Assembly (NCBI RefSeq): GCF_001514065.1
Contig: NZ_KQ948422.1
Span: 744,001-808,000, forward strand
Length of the DNA stretch: 64,000 nucleotides
Reading direction: 5' to 3'
DNA from: Streptomyces antibioticus
Lineage (GTDB): Bacteria; Actinomycetota; Actinomycetes; Streptomycetales; Streptomycetaceae
Shown in pieces: positions 1 to 7,576 of this stretch. A program made the translations under genes and the position numbers. Under the pieces are notes generated by a model, which was given only the letters and a program-made list of their open reading frames with translations, did not search any database and was not told where the DNA came from. The number at the start of each line of letters is the position of its first letter. The stretch's first letter is position 1.

Positions 1-574
1 GTCAACATCAGAGAAGAGCGGCTACCACCACGGCGACCTGCGGGCGGCGCTGCTGTCGACCGCGATGGAGATGCTGGAGGGTGGCGAGCCCTTCTCGCTG
101 CGCGCCGTCGCACGCCGGGCGGGCGTGTCGCCGACCGCGCCGTATCGCCACTTCAAGGACCGCGACGCCCTGGAGTCCGCGCTGGCCGTCGAGGGCTTCC
201 GGGACCTGCTGGCCGACCTGGACGACGAGCGCGGTCTGCCCGCCTCACTCCCGGACCTGGCCGAGTTCGCCGTCGCCTATGTCGCCTTCGCGCTGCGGCG
301 CCCGGCCCTGTTCCGCGTGATGTTCGGCAAGCCGTGCGACGACGCCGACGACGAGCGGGTCAAGGCCGCCGACGCCCTGCACGAGTTGCTGGCCGACGCT
401 CTCGATCGCGTCTTCCCCCACGCCGACGCCACGGCCCTGGCCTCGGCCGGCTGGGGGCTGGCCCACGGGCTGGCCTGCCTGTACCTCGACGGCAAGATGC
501 ACGCCACGTCGGACGAGGAGGTCGCCGCCCGGGTGCGCGGCGCCTTCCTCGCCATCACGTCGGTCGGCTCCTGA
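1..574 (+). CDS. TetR/AcrR family transcriptional regulator, 5' end missing
   Basis: The reading frame is open from base 2, so the start codon lies before the window; an internal ATG at 65 would delete the start of the DNA-binding domain. The visible protein opens with GYHHGDLRAALL, a common start of the TetR N-terminal helix, followed by a helix-turn-helix around FSLRAVARRAGVSPTAPYRHF. The rest is a helical ligand-binding domain of about 120 residues, including the ALRRPALFRVMF stretch usual in TetR_C domains. It would be a ligand-responsive dimeric repressor. It is followed after 107 bp by a gene preceded by three operator-like repeats, so it probably represses the downstream genes 682-3203. 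The ligand cannot be told from sequence. Confidence 0.88.
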   Translation, partial: STSEKSGYHHGDLRAALLSTAMEMLEGGEPFSLRAVARRAGVSPTAPYRHFKDRDALESALAVEGFRDLLADLDDERGLPASLPDLAEFAVAYVAFALRRPALFRVMFGKPCDDADDERVKAADALHELLADALDRVFPHADATALASAGWGLAHGLACLYLDGKMHATSDEEVAARVRGAFLAITSVGS

Positions 575-590
575 GACGCACCGTTCGACC

Positions 591-666
591 GTAACGCGCC
601 TCACATCATCCATTGTTGACGGTGCTCACATCCCGGTGCCATGCTCGGTGTTAACGCTGCTTACAT
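591..666 (+). promoter_or_regulatory. Three operator-like repeats in front of the ADC-like gene
   Basis: Three related 16-17 bp elements follow one another: GTAACGCGCCTCACAT (591-606), GTTGACGGTGCTCACAT (615-631) and GTTAACGCTGCTTACAT (650-666). The last is an imperfect palindrome of the TGTnA...TnACA type seen in many TetR operators. The middle one contains a TTGACG that could serve as a -35 hexamer. The third ends 15 bp before the ATG at 682 and overlaps the approach to the GAGGAGAG ribosome-binding site. The placement suits repression by the TetR protein just upstream. The repeats are seen; the binding is inferred. Confidence 0.55.
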
Positions 667-681
667 TAGAGGAGAGCGTCC

Positions 682-1620
682 ATGGCATCGACCACCAAGC
701 CGACCGACCGGACCGTAGAGGTCGATCTCGGGGGGCGTCTCGTCGCCGTCCCGGAAGGCGGCCTCTATGACCGGTTCCGCATGGACACCGACCTCGACGA
801 GGTAGAGCGGGACCCGCGGGTCAGCAGCGTCGACTTCTTCCGCCGGATGCCGAAGAACCGCGTGGACTCCCGCATCGGGCCCACGCTGACACCGAACTTC
901 TACTACCGCATCGCCACGACCCGGCTCACGATGCTCGCGCCGACCAAGGCGATCCGGACCCGCCTGCCCCGGGAGCTCGACCCGCTCGAGATCGCCCCGG
1001 GGCTCGGGATCGTCTCCGTGATGGCCTTCCGGTACGACGTGTGCGACATCGACTTCTACACCGAGGCCGCGGTGGGCGTCGCCGTGAAACCCGCGCGGCA
1101 CGGTGGGCTGGGCCTGCTCGACCTGGTCACCGGGCTCAAGAACGACTCCCTGCACTCCTACGTGCTCTCCCTGCCGGTCAACACCGAGATCGCGCAGGTG
1201 CGCGGCCACGACGGCTACGGGTTTCCCAAGTGGGTCACCGAACTCGACGTCGACATCGACACCGAGCGCACCTCCGTCACCGTCGCCAACGACCAGGGCG
1301 GCCTCGACCTCACCCTGTCGGCTGCCACCCCGAAGCAGACCGCCCGGCCCACCGGCGCACACGTCTCGACCCTGACGTCCTACACCACGATCGACGGCGC
1401 CTGGCACTCCACGACCAGCCAGATCAACATGCTCTCCTCGGGCACCACACGACTCCCCCGCGGCCTGGAACTGCGGCTCGGTCAGGGCCGGATGAGCGAC
1501 GACCTGCGCTCGCTCAAGCCGGTCCGGACGATCCAACTCGACGTCACCACCGAGGGCCAGCTGGCGCTGCACATGCCCGTGCCCACCTCCATCCAGGACC
1601 GGAGCCGAGGCCCGCGATGA
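682..1620 (+). CDS. Acetoacetate decarboxylase-like protein
   Basis: The 312-residue protein carries the acetoacetate-decarboxylase fold signature GYGFPKW at residues 178-184. Lys183 aligns with the Schiff-base lysine of true acetoacetate decarboxylases. The following residue, normally a second lysine that lowers the pKa of the first, is tryptophan here. It is therefore a family member that probably acts on another substrate or catalyses another Schiff-base reaction. The ATG has a good GAGGAGAG ribosome-binding site. The stop codon overlaps the start of the next gene (ATGA), so it is cotranscribed with the aldehyde dehydrogenase. Three operator-like repeats lie just upstream. Family assignment is firm, reaction unknown. 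Confidence 0.8.
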   Translation: MASTTKPTDRTVEVDLGGRLVAVPEGGLYDRFRMDTDLDEVERDPRVSSVDFFRRMPKNRVDSRIGPTLTPNFYYRIATTRLTMLAPTKAIRTRLPRELDPLEIAPGLGIVSVMAFRYDVCDIDFYTEAAVGVAVKPARHGGLGLLDLVTGLKNDSLHSYVLSLPVNTEIAQVRGHDGYGFPKWVTELDVDIDTERTSVTVANDQGGLDLTLSAATPKQTARPTGAHVSTLTSYTTIDGAWHSTTSQINMLSSGTTRLPRGLELRLGQGRMSDDLRSLKPVRTIQLDVTTEGQLALHMPVPTSIQDRSRGPR

Positions 1621-3203
1621 CCACCACGCACACCGCTCCCGCCCAGGCCGCCCTCCCGGCCTGGCTGACACCGGCCCGGGTCGCCCGCCTCGCCGCCCTG
1701 GTGGCCGCAGGCGCCCGCGCCCAGCGAACCGCCACGACCGCGCCGTACGCCGGCGCACCGCTCGCGGACCTGCCGGTCTCCACCCCCGGCGACGTCGTGG
1801 ATGCCTTCGCCCGGGCACGCGCCGCCCAGGCCGGCTGGGCAGCAACCCCGGTGGCCGCCCGCAAGCGCATCATGCTGCGCTTCCACGACCTCGTCCTCCA
1901 GCGGCAGGAGGAAGCCCTCGACCTGATGCAGGCCGAGAGCGGCAAGACCCGTCGCGACGCGTTCCTCGAGGTGAGCGACATCGCGATCACCGCCCGCTAC
2001 TACGCGCGCAGCGCGCGGCGGCTGCTCTCACCGAAGCGCCGCAAGGGCGCGATCCCGGTGCTGACCCACACCACCGAGCTGCGCCACCCCAAGGGCGTCG
2101 TCACCGTCATCTCGCCCTGGAACTACCCCCTCAGCATGGCGGCCGGCGACGCGATCCCGGCCCTGATGGCCGGCAACGCCGTCGTCCAGAAGCCCGACAC
2201 CCAGACCGCCCTGACCGCGCTGTGGGCGCTGGCCCTGATGCGCGAGGCCGGACTGCCGGCCGACGTCTGGCAGATGGTGGTCGGCCGGGGCAGCTCCATC
2301 GGAGACGCGCTCATGGCCGGCGGGGACTACATGATGTTCACCGGCTCCACCGCCAGCGGCCGCCGGATCGCGCGCGACGCGGGCGAGCGGCTGATCGGCG
2401 CGTCCCTGGAGCTCGGCGGCAAGAACGCCATGGTCGTCCTCGCCGACGCCGACATCGAGAAGGCCGCGGCCGGCGCGGTCACCGCCTGTTTCCCCTCGGC
2501 CGGGCAGCTGTGCGTGTCCATCGAGCGGCTCTACGTCGCCGACGAGATCCACGACGCGTTCGTCACCGCGTTCGTCGCACGCACCCGGGCCATGCGCCTG
2601 GGTGCGGCCTACGACTTTTCGATGGACATGGGGTCGCTGACCACCCCCTCGCAGCTCGAGACCGTGAGCTCGCACGTCGATGACGCCGTGGCGAAAGGCG
2701 CGACCGTACTGGCCGGAGGCAAGGCCCGGCCCGACCTCGGACCCCTGTTCTACGAGCCGACGATCCTGTCCGATGTGACCCCGGACATGACGCTGTTCGA
2801 CCACGAGACGTTCGGCCCCGTCGTGTCGATCCACCGCTACCAGTCCGTCGACGAGGCGGTGGCGATGGCCAACGCCACGCCGTACGGCCTCAACGCGAGC
2901 GTGTGGAGCCGCAACGGCGCCGCGGCGCGCAAGGTCGCGGGACGGCTGCACGCCGGCACCGTCAACGTCAACGAGGCGTTCGCCGCCGCCTGGGGCAGTG
3001 TCGACGCCCCCATGGGCGGCATGGGCGACTCGGGCCTCGGCCGTCGTCACGGCGCCGACGGGCTGCTCAAGTACACCGAAGCCCAGACCGTCGCCCACCA
3101 GCGCCTCCAAGGCTTCACCCCGCCCCGCTGGGTCGAGCACGAGCGGTGGACGCGGATCCTGACCCGGTCGTTCAGGACGTTGCGCGCCCTGGGCATCCGC
3201 TGA
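1617..3203 (+). CDS. Succinate-semialdehyde-type NAD(P)+ aldehyde dehydrogenase
   Basis: The 528-residue protein starts at the ATG inside the ATGA overlap with the preceding stop; the frame is open upstream but that part is only the shadow of the previous gene. It shows the aldehyde dehydrogenase hallmarks: SPWNYP, the Rossmann FTGSTASGRR, the general-base motif LELGGKNAM and the catalytic cysteine Cys299 in SAGQLCVS. Length and N-terminal extension resemble the actinobacterial GabD2-type succinate-semialdehyde dehydrogenases, which oxidise the aldehyde to the acid with NADP+. Coupling to a decarboxylase-like partner suggests a keto-acid or aldehyde degradation step. The physiological substrate is inferred only from subfamily resemblance. 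Confidence 0.85.
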   Translation: MTTTHTAPAQAALPAWLTPARVARLAALVAAGARAQRTATTAPYAGAPLADLPVSTPGDVVDAFARARAAQAGWAATPVAARKRIMLRFHDLVLQRQEEALDLMQAESGKTRRDAFLEVSDIAITARYYARSARRLLSPKRRKGAIPVLTHTTELRHPKGVVTVISPWNYPLSMAAGDAIPALMAGNAVVQKPDTQTALTALWALALMREAGLPADVWQMVVGRGSSIGDALMAGGDYMMFTGSTASGRRIARDAGERLIGASLELGGKNAMVVLADADIEKAAAGAVTACFPSAGQLCVSIERLYVADEIHDAFVTAFVARTRAMRLGAAYDFSMDMGSLTTPSQLETVSSHVDDAVAKGATVLAGGKARPDLGPLFYEPTILSDVTPDMTLFDHETFGPVVSIHRYQSVDEAVAMANATPYGLNASVWSRNGAAARKVAGRLHAGTVNVNEAFAAAWGSVDAPMGGMGDSGLGRRHGADGLLKYTEAQTVAHQRLQGFTPPRWVEHERWTRILTRSFRTLRALGIR

Positions 3204-3249
3204 CCGCCCGCCGCCTCGCCACCCCGGTCCGCATGAAGGAAAATCAGCC

Positions 3250-3960
3250 ATGAGCAAGCGCATCCTCAACGTCGTCACCAACGTCGGCCACTACGACGAC
3301 CCTTCCCACCCCACTGGGCTGTGGCTCTCCGAGCTCACACACGCCTGGCACGTCTTCGAGGAGCACGGATACGCGCAGACACTCGTCAGCCCGGCCGGCG
3401 GCACGGTGCCTCTCGAACCGCGTGCGCTGAAGTTCCCGAACTACGACAAGACCGCCAAGTCCTGGCGCGCCGACCCCGGGAAGATGGCCATGCTCGAGAA
3501 CACGGCGAGCCCGGACCAGATCGACCCGTCGGAGTACGACGCGATCTACTTCACCGGTGGTCACGCGGTGATGTACGACTTCCCGGACAGTGAGGCCTTG
3601 CAGCGCATCACCCGCGAGATCTACGAGCGCGGCGGCATCGTCTCCTCGGTCTGCCACGGCTATTGCGGCCTGCTCAACACCCGGCTCTCCGACGGCTCCT
3701 ATCTCATCGCCGACCGCAAGATGACGGGATTCGCCTGGACCGAGGAGGTCCTCGCCCGCGTCGACAAGCTGGTCCCCTACAACGCCGAGGAGAGGGCCAA
3801 ACAGCGCGGCGCGCGCTACGAGAAGGCGACACTGCCGTTCGTCTCCTACGTCGTGACCGACGGCAACCTCGTCACCGGCCAGAACCCGGGCTCAGCCAAG
3901 GCCACAGCGAAGAAGGTCGTCGAGGCCATCGAGAGCAACGTGTCGAGGAGGCGAGGCTGA
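3250..3960 (+). CDS. DJ-1/PfpI superfamily protein, Hsp31/glyoxalase III-like
   Basis: The 236-residue protein begins with the beta strand KRILNVVTNVGHY, has the PTGLWLSEL element carrying the conserved Glu28, and the nucleophile elbow SSVCHGYCG with Cys135-His136. These are hallmarks of Hsp31-type class I glutamine-amidotransferase-like proteins. Characterised relatives convert methylglyoxal to lactate without cofactor or act as deglycases or chaperones. The start has AAGGAAAA ten bases upstream. It follows the aldehyde dehydrogenase by 46 bp on the same strand, so it may belong to the same transcript and help detoxify reactive carbonyls. Family call is firm; the activity is inferred. Confidence 0.82.
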   Translation: MSKRILNVVTNVGHYDDPSHPTGLWLSELTHAWHVFEEHGYAQTLVSPAGGTVPLEPRALKFPNYDKTAKSWRADPGKMAMLENTASPDQIDPSEYDAIYFTGGHAVMYDFPDSEALQRITREIYERGGIVSSVCHGYCGLLNTRLSDGSYLIADRKMTGFAWTEEVLARVDKLVPYNAEERAKQRGARYEKATLPFVSYVVTDGNLVTGQNPGSAKATAKKVVEAIESNVSRRRG

Positions 3961-4057
3961 GTCCGTATGGGCTGCATCGGAAGGTGGCCCTGGGTCCACC
4001 CCGGTGGTGGTACTGGACCGCTGGTGATCGAAGCGGGCCGTTCATAGCGTCGTACTC

Positions 4058-5044
4058 ATGACGGATGAGACGAACGAAGAACGAACGGATGCCGGCAGGC
4101 GGACGGCATTACGTGGGCTGGGACTCGCGGTGGGGGGCATGGCACTGGCCGCCGGGCTCGGAACCTCGCCGGCCGCGGCGGGCCCGCGTCGCGGGCTCAC
4201 CACCTACGTACTGGTGCACGGTACCCACAGCGCCGGCGCGTTCTGGATGCCGATCGCTCGGGAGCTGACGCTGCGCGGTCACCGCGTCGTCATGGTGGAC
4301 CAGCCGCGGCACGGCACGGAGGCCTTCGTGCCGGAGTCGTATCAGCGCCAGGACCTCAAAGCGATGGCGGTCGAGCCTTCCCCGCTGAAGGGCCTGGGGC
4401 TGGAGGACTACGAGGCGCGTGTTACGGGCGTAGTGCGGCGGGCGGCACAAAACGGCCCGGTGGTGCTGGTCGGGCACAGCTTGGGTGGCGTATCGGTCAG
4501 CCGTGTCGGCGATGCCGTCCCGCATCTGCTGCACCACATCTGCTACATGGCGGCTTTCTGTCCCAGCCGCGTCCTGCCCACAGCGGATGCCTGCACGGCG
4601 GCGCCCGAGAACGCGAACGCCGTCAGCCCGGTCGAGCTGGCGGTGGGTGACCTGGACCGGCTGGGTGTCTTCCGGCTGAACCTCCGGACCGGTGACCGCC
4701 GTGAGCTGGCCCTCCTGAAGGAGATGATCTGCGCGGACTACTCCGACGCCGAATTCCGCCGGATCCTGGCCGGCATGCAGACCGACGAGCCGATCGCCGC
4801 TTATGCGGGCCGGGCGGTCGGCCGGGCTGGTAGCTGGGGACGCATCCCGCGCACCTACCTGCGTTTCGGCAGGGATCGAACGATCGCCACCGCGCTCCAG
4901 GACAGAATGATCGCGGAAGCCGACGCGTTCACGCCCGGCAACCACTTCCGTGTGCACGATTTCCCCGAGGCGTCACACATCGGCCCTCTGGACCCCGTCC
5001 CGGTCGCGGAGACCCTGAGCACGCTCGCAGGGCACAGCGGATAG
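4058..5044 (+). CDS. Tat-exported alpha/beta hydrolase (esterase-like)
   Basis: The 328-residue protein has a twin-arginine signal (GRRTALRGLGLAVGG) ending near the alanines at about residue 43, so it is probably secreted. The mature part begins with TYVLVHGTHSAGAFW, carries the oxyanion HG motif, and has the nucleophile elbow GHSLGG with Ser141 and a C-terminal ASHIGPL histidine. It resembles the salicylate-esterase/hydroxynitrile-lyase-like family of small-molecule alpha/beta hydrolases. TAGCGT lies seven bases before the ATG and no ribosome-binding site is obvious, so the transcript may be leaderless. It faces the aldehyde dehydrogenase gene tail to tail. The substrate is unknown. Confidence 0.8.
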   Translation: MTDETNEERTDAGRRTALRGLGLAVGGMALAAGLGTSPAAAGPRRGLTTYVLVHGTHSAGAFWMPIARELTLRGHRVVMVDQPRHGTEAFVPESYQRQDLKAMAVEPSPLKGLGLEDYEARVTGVVRRAAQNGPVVLVGHSLGGVSVSRVGDAVPHLLHHICYMAAFCPSRVLPTADACTAAPENANAVSPVELAVGDLDRLGVFRLNLRTGDRRELALLKEMICADYSDAEFRRILAGMQTDEPIAAYAGRAVGRAGSWGRIPRTYLRFGRDRTIATALQDRMIAEADAFTPGNHFRVHDFPEASHIGPLDPVPVAETLSTLAGHSG

Positions 5045-5099
5045 GGCACTCGGAGATGTCGTCCGAGCCCTCGCCGGCCCCGCGTGCAATGCCTGGGCG

Positions 5100-6560
5100 T
5101 CAGAACGGGAAGTGCGCCTGCTGGGTGGCGATGGTCAGCCAGCGGGTGTTGGAGAACGCCTCGATCCCCCAGCGGCCGCCGAAGCGGCCGTACCCGGATG
5201 CCTTCGCCCCGCCGAACGGCGCCTGGGGCTCGTCGGCCACCGACTGGTCGTTGATGTGGACGATCCCGGTGTCGATGCGCCGGGCGACGGTGAGTCCATG
5301 AGTGGCGTTCTCGGTGATGATGCCGCAGGTCAGACCATGCTCGGTGTCGTTCGCCAGGGCCACCGCGGCATCGTCGTCGGCGAACGTCTCGACCACGCAG
5401 ACGGGGCCGAAGGACTCCGAGGCATACAGTTGCGCCTCCTTCGGCACGCCGGTGAGAACGGTCGCCGGGTGCACCGCGCCCTCCGGCTCGCCGCCACCGA
5501 CGAGAACCCTCGCACCCTTGGCCACGGCGTCCGCCACCAGCCCGGCCACCCGCTGCGCGGCCTGGGTACTCACCAGCGGCCCCACCACCGTGTGCGGATG
5601 CCCGGGATCACCGGCCTGCAGCGAGGCCACCTTGGCGGTGAACTTCTGGGTGAACTCCTCGGCGAGGGACTCGTGGACGAGGATGCGGTCGCCGGACATG
5701 CAGATCTGCCCGGCGTTCATGAACACGCTGAAGGTCACGGCGTCGACGGCGTAGTCCACGTCCGCGTCGGCCAGCACGATCACCGCGTTCTTGCCGCCCA
5801 ACTCCAGGACGGCAGGCTTGAGATGGCGGGCCGCCAGTTCGCCGATGATGCGGCCCACCCCCGTGGAGCCGGTGAAGTTCACCGCCCGTACCCGCTCGTC
5901 GGCGATCAGCGTCTCGGCGATCTCGGCGGCATCCTCACGGGCGTTGGTGAGGACGTTGAGCACGCCGTCCGGCAGTCCGGCCTCCCGCAGCACGTCGGCG
6001 ACCAGCAGTCCGCAGGCGATCGGCGCGTCCTCGCTGGCCTTGACGACGACCGTGTTGCCGGCGGCCAAGGGCGCTGCCACGGCCCGCACGCCGAGGATGA
6101 CCGGGGCGTTCCACGGGGCGAACGCAGCGACCACGCCCAGCGGTTCACGCACGGCGAGACCCAGCGCGCCTCGTTCCTGGGAGTTGAGCACCTCGCCGCG
6201 CGGTGCGGTGACGGCCGCCGCCGCCTCGCGCAGGATGTTCGCCGCCAGAGCCACGTTGAAGTACGCCCACGGCCGGGTGCCGCCCGCCTCCTGTGCCATC
6301 AGATCGGCGACCTCGTCACCTCGCTCGTCCAGCAGGTCGGCCGCCTTGAGGAAGACGGCCCGCCGTTCGAAGGGGGTCGTCGCCGCCCATGCCTCGGACG
6401 CTGCGTGGGCCGCGTCCACGGCCCGCCGCACGTCCTCGGGGGCCGCGGCGGCCACGGTGGCGTACACCTCCCCGGTGAAGGGGTTGATGTCGTCGGTGGT
6501 CCGGCCGGAGGCCGCGGGTACGTCTTTGCCGGCGATGAACAGGTCTCGGGCGATGGCCAT
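5100..6560 (-). CDS. Benzaldehyde/vanillin-type NAD(P)+ aldehyde dehydrogenase
   Basis: The 486-residue protein starts ATG with AAGGAGATC upstream. It shows AFAPWNAP, FTGSTGVGR, the base motif LELGGKNAV and catalytic Cys287 in NAGQICMSGD, a typical class of aromatic aldehyde dehydrogenase (vanillin, salicylaldehyde, benzaldehyde). It is the last gene of the minus-strand run, 49 bp behind the lactate/malate-dehydrogenase-family gene and downstream of a benzoylformate decarboxylase. The pathway context therefore points to oxidation of benzaldehyde to benzoate in the cytoplasm. The enzyme class is secure; the exact aldehyde is inferred from neighbours. Confidence 0.85.
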   Translation of the reverse strand: MAIARDLFIAGKDVPAASGRTTDDINPFTGEVYATVAAAAPEDVRRAVDAAHAASEAWAATTPFERRAVFLKAADLLDERGDEVADLMAQEAGGTRPWAYFNVALAANILREAAAAVTAPRGEVLNSQERGALGLAVREPLGVVAAFAPWNAPVILGVRAVAAPLAAGNTVVVKASEDAPIACGLLVADVLREAGLPDGVLNVLTNAREDAAEIAETLIADERVRAVNFTGSTGVGRIIGELAARHLKPAVLELGGKNAVIVLADADVDYAVDAVTFSVFMNAGQICMSGDRILVHESLAEEFTQKFTAKVASLQAGDPGHPHTVVGPLVSTQAAQRVAGLVADAVAKGARVLVGGGEPEGAVHPATVLTGVPKEAQLYASESFGPVCVVETFADDDAAVALANDTEHGLTCGIITENATHGLTVARRIDTGIVHINDQSVADEPQAPFGGAKASGYGRFGGRWGIEAFSNTRWLTIATQQAHFPF

Positions 6561-6609
6561 GGGGGTGATCTCCTTGCTACGTAACGTCGTTGGTACGCGG
6601 TGAGGCGTG

Positions 6610-7551
6610 TCAGGAAGGCTGGGTCGCGCTTTGGGCGGTGAGTTCGGCGGCTGCTGCCTCGACGTTGGCCGCGGCCCGGCTCATTCCGGCCAGTTCCTCC
6701 GCCGGAAGGTCCCAGGTCACGATGCGGCGCACGCCTTCGGGCCGGAGTTCGACGGGCACGGTGAGACTGGCGCCGTGGACGCCGTACTCGCCGTCCAGGA
6801 CCACCGAGGCGGGGACGACGGTCCCGGACCCGGTGTGCAGGGCCTCGATGAGGCGAGCGGTTCCCAGTCCGGTGGTCCAGGTGGACGTGCGGCCGGAGTC
6901 GAGGGCGACGTGCTTGGTGTACCAGGTGTCCACGTACTCCTCGGCCACCGCGCGCTGCGCCTCGGTGAGGGCGACACGCTCGCCGCCGACGGTGATACGG
7001 CTGTACAGCGGGACCTGGCCCTCGCCGTGCTCCCCCAGCATCCATGCGCCGACGTCCTTCACCGGGACGCCGAGCGCGAAGGCGATGCCGGTGCGCAGCC
7101 GGAGGCTGTCGTTGAGGGTGTAGCCGATCAGCCGCTCGCGGGGCAGCCAGCCCTGCCGGTGCACCCAGGTCAGCAGCGGGTCGACCGGGTTGGTGAGCAT
7201 GAGGACCACACCACGGAAGTCCGCTCCGGCTTCCCGCACCGGCCGCAGGCACTCCGCCACGATCCGCGCGTTGTCGGCGAGGAAGACCGAACGGGAGGAG
7301 TTCAGCCGCAGCGGGACGGCGGCGCTGAGGACGACCACGTCGGCGTCGAGGGCGTCCTCGGGGGTACCGCCGCGCACGGTGTCGGCTGTGGTGCCGAGGC
7401 CGAGGGCGTTCTCCAGGTCCATGGTGTGGCTGGTGATCATGTTCGGTCGGGTGTCGACGAGCACGATCTCGTACGTCCCCTGCGCGGAGAGCAGGTTGAA
7501 CGCGGCGGAGGAGCCGATGCCGCCGGCGCCTCCGATGATGACGACCTTCAC
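6610..7551 (-). CDS. Lactate/malate dehydrogenase-family enzyme, candidate NAD+ mandelate dehydrogenase
   Basis: Start chosen at the GTG preceded by GGAAGG eight bases away; the longer open frame adds only non-family sequence. The 313-residue protein has a GGAGGIGSS dinucleotide fold, TNPVDPLL, catalytic Asp148-Arg151 (LNDSLRLR) and catalytic His175 (GEHGEG), so the chemistry is that of an L-2-hydroxyacid dehydrogenase. At the discriminating position of the mobile loop (AAVPLRLNSSR) it has Leu81, where lactate dehydrogenases have Gln and malate dehydrogenases Arg; Arg87 is kept. That suits a hydrophobic side chain. Lying 25 bp after a benzoylformate decarboxylase gene, it most likely oxidises mandelate to benzoylformate. 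Confidence 0.78.
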   Translation of the reverse strand: MKVVIIGGAGGIGSSAAFNLLSAQGTYEIVLVDTRPNMITSHTMDLENALGLGTTADTVRGGTPEDALDADVVVLSAAVPLRLNSSRSVFLADNARIVAECLRPVREAGADFRGVVLMLTNPVDPLLTWVHRQGWLPRERLIGYTLNDSLRLRTGIAFALGVPVKDVGAWMLGEHGEGQVPLYSRITVGGERVALTEAQRAVAEEYVDTWYTKHVALDSGRTSTWTTGLGTARLIEALHTGSGTVVPASVVLDGEYGVHGASLTVPVELRPEGVRRIVTWDLPAEELAGMSRAAANVEAAAAELTAQSATQPS

Positions 7552-7576
7552 GGGTCTGTGCCTTCCGTTCGGCGGG

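Noticed and set aside
1041..1616. Long open frame extending the aldehyde dehydrogenase upstream
   Set aside because: It lies in the shadow of the ADC-like gene; the ATGA overlap at 1617 gives a start that matches the family's length.
5112..6584. 490-codon plus-strand frame across the aldehyde dehydrogenase
   Set aside because: Its sequence is Arg/Gly/His-rich without motifs, the usual antisense shadow in GC-rich DNA.
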